DNA from: Amnibacterium sp. CER49
GTDB lineage: Bacteria > Actinomycetota > Actinomycetes > Actinomycetales > Microbacteriaceae
DNA: 64,000 bases
Assembly (NCBI RefSeq): GCF_029846255.1
Contig: NZ_JARVWQ010000002.1
Location: 496,001-560,000, forward strand
Direction: 5' to 3'
Shown: piece by piece, positions 32,828-41,543 of the stretch
How the letters are laid out: every line of letters starts with the position of its first letter
Position numbering within the stretch: position 1 is the first letter of the stretch
Notes under the pieces: generated by a model
The model's input: only the letters and a program-made list of their open reading frames with translations
The model's database searches: none
Told to the model about the DNA's origin: nothing
Translations under genes and position numbers: made by a program

Positions 32828-34144
32828 TCAGGCCGCGGCCTCCCGGAAGTCGTGGCGCGGGTCCTCGAGGTCGTCCATCGGGCTCAGGTCCGGCTTGCCG
32901 ATCGCGTCGCCGATCCAGCCGGTGAGGATGCGCACCTTCCGGTCGAAGGTCGGCATCGCGAGCAGGTGGTACGAGCGGTGCGCGAGCCACGCCCACGTGT
33001 CCTTCAGCTGGACGCCCTTGATGTTCGCGGCGCCCTTCAGCACGCCGTACGAGGCGACCGTGCCGAGCGAGTAGTGGATGTAGGGGCGCACCCGACGGCG
33101 ACGGATGGCCTTCGGGATGCTCTCGCCGAGCTGCACCGCCTGCCGCAGCGCGTTCTGCGCGTTCGGCGGGTAGTAGGCCGGCTGCGGCTTCGTGAGGTCG
33201 GGGATCTGCGCGATGTCGCCCGCCGCCCAGACGCCCTTCACCCAGCTGCCGTCCTCGCGCACGACCTGCATCTGCGGGTTCGCGTTCACGTGGCCCTTCG
33301 GGCCGCGCGGGATGTCGGTGTTGTCGAGCACCGGGTTCGGCTTGACGCCGGCGGTCCAGACGATCATGCCGAACGGGATGCGGTCGCCGTCGGACAGCTC
33401 GGCGACGTCGTCCTCGCACGACTTCATCGTGGTCTTCAGCCGCACGTCGATGCCGCGGTTGCGCAGCTCGCCGAGCGTCCACTGCGCGAGCTCGGGCCCG
33501 ACCTCCGGCGCAACGCGGTCGAGGGCCTCGATGAGCACCCAGCGGGGCCGCTCGCCGGCGAGCGCGGGCTGCGCGGCGATCGCCTTCTTCGACAGGTCGG
33601 ACAGCTCCGAGAGCGCCTCGACGCCCGTGTAGCCGCCCCCGATGAAGACGAACGTGAGGTACTTGCGCCGCTCGGCCGGGTCGTCCGTGGCGGCGGCGCG
33701 GGAGACGTTCTCGAGCACGCGGTTGCGGGTGCCGACGGCCTCCTCGACCGTCTTGAAGCCGATGCCGCGCTCCTTGAGCCCGGGCGTCGGGAAGACGCGG
33801 CTCACGGCGCCCATGCCGAGCACGACGTGGTCGTAGTCGAAGCGGCGCTCCTGGCCGTCGATCGTGCGCACGGTCGCGAACTGGCGCTTCGAGTCGAGCC
33901 CCGTGACCGAGCCACGGACGACCGTGGCGTGCTTGAAGGCCTGACGCAGGTCGACCGTCACGTTGCGCGGCTCGACGTGGCCGCCCGCGACCTCGGGCAG
34001 CAGCGGCTGGTAGGTCATGTAGGCCCGCGGCTCGACGACGGTGATCTCGAGCGGCACCTCGGTGTGCTTCTCGAGCGTCCACGTCACGTACAGACCGACG
34101 TAGCCACCCCCGAGGACGAGGATCTTCTGCGGCGGTCTGGGCAT
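32828..34144 (-). CDS. ndh: Type II NADH dehydrogenase (NDH-2)
   Basis: A 438-residue FAD-dependent NADH:quinone oxidoreductase that feeds electrons to menaquinone without pumping protons. FAD motif ILVLGGGYVGLYVTWTLEKH, NAD motif TFVFIGGGYTGVEALSELSD and the late FAD motif GVWAAGDIAQIPD are all present; the C-terminus supplies the amphipathic membrane anchor (residues about 370-400). ATG 34144 follows GGAAGGAAG. It is the first gene of an operon with a small acidic protein and a VOC protein. Confidence 0.93.
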   Translation of the reverse strand: MPRPPQKILVLGGGYVGLYVTWTLEKHTEVPLEITVVEPRAYMTYQPLLPEVAGGHVEPRNVTVDLRQAFKHATVVRGSVTGLDSKRQFATVRTIDGQERRFDYDHVVLGMGAVSRVFPTPGLKERGIGFKTVEEAVGTRNRVLENVSRAAATDDPAERRKYLTFVFIGGGYTGVEALSELSDLSKKAIAAQPALAGERPRWVLIEALDRVAPEVGPELAQWTLGELRNRGIDVRLKTTMKSCEDDVAELSDGDRIPFGMIVWTAGVKPNPVLDNTDIPRGPKGHVNANPQMQVVREDGSWVKGVWAAGDIAQIPDLTKPQPAYYPPNAQNALRQAVQLGESIPKAIRRRRVRPYIHYSLGTVASYGVLKGAANIKGVQLKDTWAWLAHRSYHLLAMPTFDRKVRILTGWIGDAIGKPDLSPMDDLEDPRHDFREAAA

Positions 34145-34192
34145 GGGGCTTCCTTCCGTCGGGCGATCCGCTCGCCGTCGCTGATCACCGTC

Positions 34193-34912
34193 TCACCGCT
34201 GCCTGGACGGATCCTCACGGCGAGGTCGCGGTGCGGGGACGAGGGGCTCGACGCCCTCGAGCTCGGGGCCGAGCCCGATGTCGACGAGGCGCACGAGCCC
34301 GGTGAGCCGCGAGGCGGGCGGCAGTAGCAGCCCCGCCTTCGCCGCGCCGAACGTGACCGTCACGTCGGCCGGCAGCACGGGACCCTCGACCGACCCGTCG
34401 TCCGGGTCGATGCCGCTCGGCAGGTCGACGGCGACGACGACGGGGCCGGGCAGCAGCGGCAGCAGCGCCGCGACGGTCTCGCGGGCCGGCGAGCGCAGCC
34501 CCGGGCCGTGCGAGCCGGTGCCGAGGATCCCGTCGAGCACGACGTCGGCCCGGCGGGCCGCGGCGACGACGTCGTCCAGGTCAGCGTCCGCGGGCAGCAG
34601 CGCGGCGCCCGCCGCGAGCGCCGCGTCGAGCCCCGCCTCGTGCACCGAGCGGCCGAGCCGTACCACGGTCGCGCTGCAGCCGTCGCCGAGCAGCTCCGCT
34701 GCGGCGAACAGGGCGTCGCCGCCGTTGCTGCCGCCGCCGACGAGCACGAGCAGCCGGCCCTCGTGGTCGGGGCGGCTGCCGAGCACCTCGCGGACGACGT
34801 CGGCGAGCCCGGCCGCGGCCCGGGCCATGAGCGGCACACCCGCATCGAGCAGCGGCCGCTCGGCGGCGCGCACCTGATCGGCGGAGAACCCGGCGGCGAG
34901 ATCGACGGCCAT
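34193..34912 (-). CDS. nnrE: NAD(P)H-hydrate epimerase (YjeF_N only)
   Basis: A 239-residue YjeF N-terminal domain that repairs damaged NAD(P)HX by epimerisation. Key pieces: LVLVGGGSNGGDALFAAAEL (NxGGDG-type nucleotide loop), VVLDGILGTG with the catalytic Asp, and VAVDLPSGIDPDDGSV. The ADP-dependent dehydratase domain usually fused or adjacent is absent here. ATG 34912 (MAVDLAAGFSADQVRAAE) is the natural start. It is divergent from an SDR gene across 58 bases. Confidence 0.87.
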   Translation of the reverse strand: MAVDLAAGFSADQVRAAERPLLDAGVPLMARAAAGLADVVREVLGSRPDHEGRLLVLVGGGSNGGDALFAAAELLGDGCSATVVRLGRSVHEAGLDAALAAGAALLPADADLDDVVAAARRADVVLDGILGTGSHGPGLRSPARETVAALLPLLPGPVVVAVDLPSGIDPDDGSVEGPVLPADVTVTFGAAKAGLLLPPASRLTGLVRLVDIGLGPELEGVEPLVPAPRPRREDPSRQR

Positions 34913-34970
34913 GCCCCCATGCTGCCCGCAGACGCGGTCCGGCACGATGGGAGCGACCGGAAGGAACGCC

Positions 34971-35816
34971 ATGCGCATCATCGTCACGGGCGGCAACGGC
35001 AAGCTCGGCCGGGCCGTCGTCACGCACCTCAAGGACTCGGGCCACGAGGTCTTCGTCTTCGACCGGGTCGCGGAGCGCGAGCCGGGCTACTTCCCCGTCG
35101 ACCTCACCGACTACGGCCAGGTCGTCGACGCGTTCCACGGCATCGAGGAGCACCACAGCGGCGTCGACGCGCTCGTCCACCTCGCCGCGATCCCGGCGCC
35201 CGGCATCGTGCCCGACGTCGCGACCTTCGACAACAACGTGCCGTCGACGTACCACGTGCTCCAGGCGGCGCGACGGGTGGGGATCAAGAAGATCGTCACC
35301 GCGTCGAGCGAGACCGTGCTCGGCCTGCCCTTCGACGTGCCGCCGCCCTACGTGCCGGTCGACGAGGAGTACGACGCCCGACCGGAGAGCACCTACTCCC
35401 TCGGCAAGCACCTCGAGGAGCAGCTCGAGATCCAGCTCTGCCGGTGGGACCCCCAGCTGTCGATCACCGCGATGCGCTTCTCGAACGTGATGGAGCCGGG
35501 CGACTACGCCCAGTTCCCGTCGTTCCAGTCGGATCCCACCCTGCGCAAGTGGAACCTCTGGGGCTACATCGACGCCCGCGACGCCGCCGACGCCGTGCAG
35601 AAGGCGCTCGAGACGCGCGGCCCCGGCTTCGAGCGGGTCATCATCGCGAACGCCGACACGGTGATGGAGCGCGACAGCGCCGAGCTGCTCGACGCGGTGT
35701 TCCCGGACGTGCCCCGCAAGCGCGAGGTGTCGGGCCGCGAGACGCTGCTCTCGATCGACAAGGCGCGACGCCTGCTCGGCTGGGAGCCGCAGCACTCCTG
35801 GCGCGACGAGGCCTGA
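34971..35816 (+). CDS. NAD-dependent epimerase/dehydratase (extended SDR)
   Basis: A 281-residue extended SDR with the Rossmann motif IIVTGGNGKLGRAVVTHL, ALVHLAAIPAPG, and a catalytic Ser/Tyr-x3-Lys set (TASSETVLG, STYSLGKHLEE). The fold is that of UDP-sugar epimerases and uronate dehydrogenases; the short C-terminus favours the latter type, but no neighbour settles the substrate. ATG 34971 is preceded by GGAAGGAA. A family 2 palindromic repeat lies 31 bases after its stop. Confidence 0.85.
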   Translation: MRIIVTGGNGKLGRAVVTHLKDSGHEVFVFDRVAEREPGYFPVDLTDYGQVVDAFHGIEEHHSGVDALVHLAAIPAPGIVPDVATFDNNVPSTYHVLQAARRVGIKKIVTASSETVLGLPFDVPPPYVPVDEEYDARPESTYSLGKHLEEQLEIQLCRWDPQLSITAMRFSNVMEPGDYAQFPSFQSDPTLRKWNLWGYIDARDAADAVQKALETRGPGFERVIIANADTVMERDSAELLDAVFPDVPRKREVSGRETLLSIDKARRLLGWEPQHSWRDEA

Positions 35817-35846
35817 GCTCCTCGGCCCGCGGCGCCCCGCCCATCC

Positions 35847-35904
35847 GTATGCCGTCGGGACATCTGCAGGCGCTCGAGCGGCTCCAGGCGTCCCGACGGC
35901 ACAC
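35847..35904. repeat. Dispersed palindromic element family 2, copy B
   Basis: A 58-base element with 15-bp arms GTATGCCGTCGGGAC / GTCCCGACGGCACAC (one mismatch) and an inner perfect palindrome CGCTCGAGCG at 35871-35880. It matches the copy at 4629-4686 in length and at 44 of 58 positions. It lies between two co-directional genes and could also act as a terminator of the SDR gene. Confidence 0.72.
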
Positions 35905-35964
35905 GTGCGCCCGACAGGGGCTGGGAGTAGCGTCCCGCCACCCCTGACGTGGATGGAGGCCGCC

Positions 35965-36369
35965 GTGCCCGAGAAGCAACCCGACCTGCCGAGCACCATC
36001 GAGCGCTCGGACGAGCACGCGCAGGCGCTGTTCCGCGAGACCCTGAAGTCGGCGGCGGGCACCTACGGCGGCGACGGCGAGCGCGCCCGCCGCACCGCGT
36101 TCGCGTCGCTGAAGCACGAGTACGAGAAGGTCGGCGACCACTGGGAGCGCAAGGCCGAGAACGGGCCGTCCGACGCGGGCGCCGCGCAGGGCGGACCCGG
36201 TCGCCACGACACGAAGGGCGGCGTCGACGCGAACGCGTCGAAGGCGCACCTGCTCGAGGTGGCGAGGAGGCTCGACGTCAGGGGTCGCTCGAGCATGACG
36301 AAGGACGAGCTCGTCGACGCGATCCAGAAGGCGAACGCGACGGCCACGCGCAAGGCGCGGGAGGACTAG
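35965..36369 (+). CDS. ChaB-domain protein with C-terminal Rho_N/SAP-like motif
   Basis: A 134-residue protein. Residues about 5-65 match ChaB (DLPSTIERSDEHAQALFRET then AFASLKHEYEKVGDHWERK), a small domain first linked to cation transport regulation. The last 35 residues, KAHLLEVARRLDVRGRSSMT to VDAIQKAN, form a Rho_N/SAP-like helix-loop-helix. The combination is common in actinobacteria and its function is unknown. GTG 35965 is favoured because GGAGG lies five bases upstream; ATG 35953 is an alternative. Confidence 0.75.
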   Translation: MPEKQPDLPSTIERSDEHAQALFRETLKSAAGTYGGDGERARRTAFASLKHEYEKVGDHWERKAENGPSDAGAAQGGPGRHDTKGGVDANASKAHLLEVARRLDVRGRSSMTKDELVDAIQKANATATRKARED

Positions 36370-36376
36370 CGGCGCG

Positions 36377-36853
36377 CTACGGCGTCGCGGTCGGGCGGGC
36401 GACCGACGGCAGGCGCACGTCCGTCGTGTCCCACCGGACGCCGGCAGCGGCGCAGCCCGTCACCGCGCCGCGGCCGGCGGGGGCCCCGAGGAAGGCCATC
36501 GTGGCGCCCGGGCGCGCGCGCAGGCCTCCGCTCGCGTCGCGGAGCGCGAGCCCTGCGTCGGCGGTCCAGCCGGCCGGCAGCACGAGCAGCCGCGGCCCCT
36601 GCGCCGTCGCGACGGAGTAGCACACGCGGTCGCCGCGGCGCTCGGCCGAGAGCCGTCCCTGCACGACCCCGACGGTCTGCACCTCGCCGCCGATGCGCGG
36701 ATCGGTCGGCACCGCATAGCCCCCGCGCGCGTTGCCCTGCGGCACGAGCGCGACGAGCACGAGCACCACGACGAGGGCGCCGAGCGCGACGAGCAGGCGC
36801 CGACGGCGGCGGGCGCGCAGCCGGCGCGCGATCGTCGAATCGAGCCCGCTCAT
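36377..36853 (-). CDS. Single-pass membrane protein of unknown function
   Basis: A 158-residue protein with a very basic cytoplasmic N-terminus ([10 protein letters not shown]) followed by one hydrophobic helix ([19 protein letters not shown], about 20-39) and an extracytoplasmic domain of about 115 residues. That domain contains two cysteines (Cys in RVCYSVA and in VTGCAAAG), which could form a disulfide. I recognise no family. It converges with the ChaB gene (7 bases apart) and is divergent from prpD. Confidence 0.6.
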   Translation of the reverse strand: MSGLDSTIARRLRARRRRRLLVALGALVVVLVLVALVPQGNARGGYAVPTDPRIGGEVQTVGVVQGRLSAERRGDRVCYSVATAQGPRLLVLPAGWTADAGLALRDASGGLRARPGATMAFLGAPAGRGAVTGCAAAGVRWDTTDVRLPSVARPTATP

Positions 36854-36953
36854 ACGGGCGTCCACGCTAGCCGGAGGCGCGAGCGACGCCGCCCCGAGCG
36901 GCTACGGTTGCGCTCCGGGGCGCGGACGCCGCGCGCCGGGAAGCGAGGAGCGC

Positions 36954-38447
36954 GTGCGGATCCACGAGGTGCGGACGGCCGGACCCGAGGGGCTCCCCCT
37001 CGACGAGCAGCTCGCCGGCCGCATCGCGGCGGTCGCGACCGACGTGGTGCCGGTGGCGCCCGAGGTCGCCGAGATGGTCGCGAACCGCCTCATCGACGAC
37101 GCGGCGGTGGCCGCCGCCTCGCTCACCCGCTCCCCCGTCACCGTCGCCCGCGACCAGGCGCTCGCGCATCCGGCCGGCCCGGGCGGCGTGGTCTGGGGCA
37201 CCCGCACGACGACCTCGCCCGAGTGGGCGGCGTGGGCGAACGGCACCGCGGTGCGCGAGCTGGACTTCCACGACACGTTCCTCGCCGCCGAGTACGCCCA
37301 CCCGGGTGACACGATCCCGCCGCTGCTCGCGGTCGCGCAGCACGCCGGCGCCGACGGTGCCGCGCTCGTGGCCGGCATCACCACCGCCTACGAGGTGCAG
37401 ATCGATCTCGCCCGCGGCATGAGCCTGCACGCGCACAAGATCGACCACGTCGCGCACCTCGCGCCCGCGGTCGCCGCCGGGCTCGGCACCGTGCTCGGGC
37501 TCGAGAAGGAGACGATCGCGCAGGCGATCGGGCAGGCGGTGCACACGACGACCGCCACCAGGCAGTCCCGCAAGGGCGTCATCTCGAGCTGGAAGGCCTT
37601 CGCCCCCGCCTTCGCCGGCAAGGCCGCGATCGAGGCGGTCGACCGCGCGATGCGCGGCGAGGGCAGCCCCGCGCCGATCTGGGAGGGCGAGGACGGCGTC
37701 ATCGCGCAGCTGCTCGAGGGGCCGACCGCGGTGTACCGCATCCCGCTGCCCGAGCCGGGCGAGCCGAAGCGGGCGATCCTCGACTCGTACACGAAGGAGC
37801 ACTCCGCCGAGTACCAGGCGCAGGCGTGGATCGACCTCGCGCGCCGGCTCGGCGCCGAGGAACCCGAGCTCCGGGATCCCGAGCGGGTGCGGCGCATCGT
37901 GCTGCACACGAGCCACCACACCCACGTGGTGATCGGCTCCGGCTCGAACGATCCGCAGAAGTACGACCCGACGGCGACCCGCGAGACGCTCGACCACTCG
38001 ATCCCGTACATCTTCGCCGTCGCGCTGCAGGACGGCCGCTGGCACCACGTCGACTCGTACACGCCCGAGCGGGCCGGCCGGCCCGACACGGTCGCCCTGT
38101 GGCGCCGCATCGAGACCCGCGAGGACCCCGCGTGGACGGAGCGCTACCACGACCCCGACCCGATGCGGCGGGCGTTCGGCGGCCGCGCCGAGATCGAGCT
38201 CGCCGACGGCACGACGCGCACCGCCGAGATCGCCGTCGCCGACGCGCATCCCGCCGGCGCCCGCCCGTTCTCCCGCCCCGACTACACGCGCAAGTTCCGC
38301 ACCCTCGCGGGCGAGGTGCTCGACCCCGGCGAGGCGGACCGCTTCCTCGCGCTCGCGGAGCGGCTGCCCGAGCTGTCGGCCGCCGAGGTGCGCGAGCTCA
38401 CGTTCACCGCCGCCGGCCTCCCCGTCGGCAGGAAGGGACTCCTCTAG
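36954..38447 (+). CDS. prpD: 2-methylcitrate dehydratase (MmgE/PrpD family)
   Basis: A 497-residue PrpD enzyme that dehydrates 2-methylcitrate to 2-methyl-cis-aconitate in propionyl-CoA disposal. Motifs include [54 protein letters not shown] and [19 protein letters not shown]. The start is GTG 36954 with GAGGAG upstream. It opens the prpD-prpB-prpC operon; its TAG stop abuts the ATG of prpB with no spacer. No PrpR-type regulator is linked. Confidence 0.95.
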   Translation: MRIHEVRTAGPEGLPLDEQLAGRIAAVATDVVPVAPEVAEMVANRLIDDAAVAAASLTRSPVTVARDQALAHPAGPGGVVWGTRTTTSPEWAAWANGTAVRELDFHDTFLAAEYAHPGDTIPPLLAVAQHAGADGAALVAGITTAYEVQIDLARGMSLHAHKIDHVAHLAPAVAAGLGTVLGLEKETIAQAIGQAVHTTTATRQSRKGVISSWKAFAPAFAGKAAIEAVDRAMRGEGSPAPIWEGEDGVIAQLLEGPTAVYRIPLPEPGEPKRAILDSYTKEHSAEYQAQAWIDLARRLGAEEPELRDPERVRRIVLHTSHHTHVVIGSGSNDPQKYDPTATRETLDHSIPYIFAVALQDGRWHHVDSYTPERAGRPDTVALWRRIETREDPAWTERYHDPDPMRRAFGGRAEIELADGTTRTAEIAVADAHPAGARPFSRPDYTRKFRTLAGEVLDPGEADRFLALAERLPELSAAEVRELTFTAAGLPVGRKGLL

Positions 38448-39356
38448 ATGCTCGCCGCCCCGTCCTCCCCCGCCGACAAGCGCCGCCGCTTCCGCGAACG
38501 GCTCGCCTCCGGCGACCTGCTCGTGCTGCCCGGCGCCTTCAACCCGCTGTCCGCGATGCTCATCGAGCGGATGGGCTTCGACGGCGTCTACGTCTCGGGC
38601 GCCGTGCTCTCGGCCGACCTCGGCCTGCCCGACATCGGGCTCACCACCCTCACCGAGGTCGCGGGGCGCAGCGGCCAGATCGCCCGGGTCACCCAGCTGC
38701 CGTCCCTCGTCGACGCCGACACCGGCTTCGGCGAGCCGATGAACGTGGCACGCAGCGTGCAGATCCTCGAGGACGCCGGCGTCGCCGGCCTGCACCTCGA
38801 GGACCAGGTGAACCCGAAGCGCTGCGGGCACCTCGACGGCAAGCAGGTCGTCGACGAGGACACGGCGGTCAAGCGGATCCGCGCGGCCGCGCAGGCGAGG
38901 CGCGATCCGGACTTCCTGATCATGGCGCGCACCGACGTCCGCGGCACCGCGGACCTGCCTGCGACGCTCGACCGGGTCAAGGCGCTCGTCGACGCGGGCG
39001 CCGACGCGGTGTTCCCCGAGGCCCTCACGTCGCTCTCCGAGTTCGAGGCGGTGCGGAAGGCGATCGACGTGCCGATGCTCGCGAACATGACCGAGTTCGG
39101 CCGCAGCGACCTCTTCACGCACCAGCAGCTGCGGGACGTGGGCGTGAACCTCGTCATCCACCCGGTCTCGCTGCTCCGGCTCGCGATGGGTGCCGCCGAG
39201 CGCGGCCTCGCGACCCTCAAGGAGCAGGGCACCCTCGAGCCCCACGTGCCCGAGATGCAGACCCGCGCCCGGCTCTACGATCTGCTCGACTACGCGGGCA
39301 CCGCCGCGTTCGACGAGGGCGTCTTCACGTTCGACCTCGCGAACAACCGCGGCTGA
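38448..39356 (+). CDS. prpB: 2-methylisocitrate lyase
   Basis: A 302-residue member of the isocitrate lyase/PEP mutase superfamily that splits 2-methylisocitrate into pyruvate and succinate. The catalytic signature KRCGHLDGKQ is intact, with metal-site residues in LVDADTGFGEP and ARTDVRG. ATG 38448 starts on the base after the prpD stop, so translation is coupled. Position between prpD and prpC confirms methylcitrate rather than glyoxylate-cycle function. Confidence 0.95.
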   Translation: MLAAPSSPADKRRRFRERLASGDLLVLPGAFNPLSAMLIERMGFDGVYVSGAVLSADLGLPDIGLTTLTEVAGRSGQIARVTQLPSLVDADTGFGEPMNVARSVQILEDAGVAGLHLEDQVNPKRCGHLDGKQVVDEDTAVKRIRAAAQARRDPDFLIMARTDVRGTADLPATLDRVKALVDAGADAVFPEALTSLSEFEAVRKAIDVPMLANMTEFGRSDLFTHQQLRDVGVNLVIHPVSLLRLAMGAAERGLATLKEQGTLEPHVPEMQTRARLYDLLDYAGTAAFDEGVFTFDLANNRG

Positions 39357-39374
39357 GCTTCAGGAGGACGTGCT

Positions 39375-40511
39375 GTGACCGACATCCGCAAGGGGCTCGT
39401 CGGCGTCGTCGTCGACACGACGGCGATCTCGAAGGTCAACCCCGACACGAACTCGCTCCTCTACCGCGGCTACCCGGTGCAGGAGCTCGCGGCGTCGTGC
39501 TCGATGGAGCAGGTCGCCTGGCTGCTCTGGCACGGCGAGCTGCCGAGCGACGACGAGCTGCAGGTGTTCGAGCGCGAGGAGCGCGCCCAGCGGGCCCTGC
39601 CCGACGCCGTGCGCCGGGTGATCGACGGGCTGCCGCTCGACGCGCACCCGATGGACGTGATCCGCACCGCCGTCAGCGCGATCGGCGCGACCGACCCCCG
39701 GGTGAACGACGCGAGCCCCGAGGGCAACCTCGCGAAGGCCGTCACGCTCTTCGCGGCGATCCCGGCGATGATCGCCTACGACCAGCGGCGCCGGCACGGC
39801 GACGACCTCGTGGCTCCCCGGGACGACCTCGACTGGTCGCGGAACTTCCTCTGGATGACCTTCGGCGAGGAGCCGGGCGACATCGAGGCCGACGTGTTCC
39901 GGATCTCGATGATCCTGTACGCCGAGCACTCCTTCAACGCCTCGACCTTCACCGCCCGGGTCGTCACCTCGACGCTCGCCGACCTGCACTCGGCGGTCGT
40001 CGCCGCGATCGGCGCGCTGAAGGGCCCGCTGCACGGCGGCGCGAACGAGGCCGTCATGGGCGTGCTCGACGAGATCGGCTCGCCCGACGGTGTGGACGAG
40101 TGGCTCGATCAGGCGCTCGCGAGCAAGCGGAAGATCATGGGCTTCGGGCACCGCGTCTACAAGCACGGCGACTCGCGCGTGCCGACCATGCGCACCGCGC
40201 TCGACTGGCTCATCGCGAAGCGCGAGGCGCACGGCCTCGCCGAGCTGCTCGACCGGCTCGAGGCCGGCATGCAGGAGCGCAAGGGCATCAAGCCGAACCT
40301 CGACTACCCGAGCGGGCCCGCCTACGCCCTGCTCGGCTTCGACACGTGGATGTTCACGCCGCTCTTCGTCGCCGCGCGCGTCGTCGGCTGGACCGCGCAC
40401 ATCCGGGAGCAGCTCGAGGCGAACGCGCTCATCCGGCCGCTGTCCGAGTACGTCGGGCACGACGAGCGGCACCTCGAGGGCGCGCCCGCGGGGCTGCCCT
40501 CGACTCGATGA
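39375..40511 (+). CDS. prpC: 2-methylcitrate synthase / citrate synthase II
   Basis: A 378-residue type II-like short citrate synthase that condenses propionyl-CoA with oxaloacetate. Catalytic histidines lie in HSFNASTFTARV and GPLHGGANEAVM, and GFGHRVYKHGDSR with a later Asp completes the site. A GTG start at 39375 follows AGGAGG. It completes the methylcitrate operon; the C-terminus ends near a convergent LysR gene. Confidence 0.94.
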   Translation: MTDIRKGLVGVVVDTTAISKVNPDTNSLLYRGYPVQELAASCSMEQVAWLLWHGELPSDDELQVFEREERAQRALPDAVRRVIDGLPLDAHPMDVIRTAVSAIGATDPRVNDASPEGNLAKAVTLFAAIPAMIAYDQRRRHGDDLVAPRDDLDWSRNFLWMTFGEEPGDIEADVFRISMILYAEHSFNASTFTARVVTSTLADLHSAVVAAIGALKGPLHGGANEAVMGVLDEIGSPDGVDEWLDQALASKRKIMGFGHRVYKHGDSRVPTMRTALDWLIAKREAHGLAELLDRLEAGMQERKGIKPNLDYPSGPAYALLGFDTWMFTPLFVAARVVGWTAHIREQLEANALIRPLSEYVGHDERHLEGAPAGLPSTR

Positions 40512-40563
40512 CCGACGCGGCGGGCGTCCCCCTGCCCGCCCGGAGCACTGCTGCTGCCGCCTC

Positions 40564-41427
40564 CTAGCGCGGCGCCTCCGTCGCGCCGAGCGTCTGGCTC
40601 TGGATCGCGGCGGTGAGCGCCTCGATCGGCTCGCGCGGCGCCGACGGGTTCGCGAGCAGCCGGAAGTCGACCTCGTCGAGCTCGGGCAGCGAGAAGCGGT
40701 TCGAGACCTTCGTGAGGTCCCCGGGGATGAGCGAGTGCGGGTGCACGGCGACGCCGAGCCCCGCGCGCACCGCGGAGATGAGCCCCGCCACGTCGCGGAC
40801 CGTGCATGTGACGCGCCACCGGCGACCCTGCCGCTCGAGCGCGGTCATCGCCATCGTGCGGCTGAGGCTCGGCGCGCGGTAGGCGACGAGCGGCACCGGC
40901 GCGTCGGGCTGCACGGTCGTCGTCTCCTGCCCCACCCACACGAACCGGTCGCGGAGCACGAGCGTGCCCTCGGCGCCGTCCGGCTGCTCCTTCACGAACA
41001 CGAGGTCGAGCTGGCCGCTGCTCAGGCGCCGCACGAGAGCCCCGCTCTGGCCCACCGTCAGCTCGAGCGTGATCTGCGGGTTCTGCCGCCGGAACGACCG
41101 GAGGATGCGCGGCAGCTGCGTCACCGCGAGGTCGTCGGCCGTGCCGAACCGCAGCCGCCCCTTCGTCGCGGGAGCCGCGAAGTACCGCTCCGCGGCCGCG
41201 TGCGCGGCGAGGATCTCGCGGGCGAAGCCGGCGAGCGACTCCCCCGCGTCGGTGAGCCGCACCTCGCGGGTGTCGCGGAGCACGAGGCTCCGGCCGACCG
41301 CGTCCTCGAGCCGCCGCACGTGCTGGCTCACGGTCGGCTGGCTGAGCCCGAGCCGCTGCGCCGCGCCGGTGAAGCTGCCGGCCTCGGTGAGCGCGAGGAA
41401 CGTGCGGAGCAGCACCGGGTCGTACAC
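40564..41427 (-). CDS. LysR-family transcriptional regulator
   Basis: A 287-residue LTTR. The N-terminal helix-turn-helix (1-60) reads LRTFLALTEAGSFTGAAQRL, GLSQPTVSQHVRRLEDAVG; the C-terminal part is a two-lobed effector domain (KGRLRFGTADDLAV onward). It is divergently transcribed from an MFS exporter gene 116 bases away and most probably controls it. The effector is unknown. GTG 41427. It converges with prpC, but nothing suggests it regulates that operon. Confidence 0.9.
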   Translation of the reverse strand: MYDPVLLRTFLALTEAGSFTGAAQRLGLSQPTVSQHVRRLEDAVGRSLVLRDTREVRLTDAGESLAGFAREILAAHAAAERYFAAPATKGRLRFGTADDLAVTQLPRILRSFRRQNPQITLELTVGQSGALVRRLSSGQLDLVFVKEQPDGAEGTLVLRDRFVWVGQETTTVQPDAPVPLVAYRAPSLSRTMAMTALERQGRRWRVTCTVRDVAGLISAVRAGLGVAVHPHSLIPGDLTKVSNRFSLPELDEVDFRLLANPSAPREPIEALTAAIQSQTLGATEAPR

Positions 41428-41449
41428 GGCGGCCTCTCATTCGGAACGC

Positions 41450-41489
41450 CAATGGGAGTTATTCGTGTCATTGACCAGCGTAATGCTGG
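41450..41489. promoter_or_regulatory. Candidate LysR operator between the LysR and MFS genes
   Basis: The divergent spacer has two inverted repeats: CAATG (41450-41454) with CATTG (41469-41473), and CCAGCGTAATGCTGG (41475-41489), a perfect 5-5-5 palindrome. This region is also notably more AT-rich than its surroundings. LysR regulators typically bind interrupted palindromes here. Confidence 0.5.
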
Positions 41490-41543
41490 CCGCTCGTTAC
41501 GTTTGTTCAGCCGACCGACATACGACACCAGACGAGACGATCC

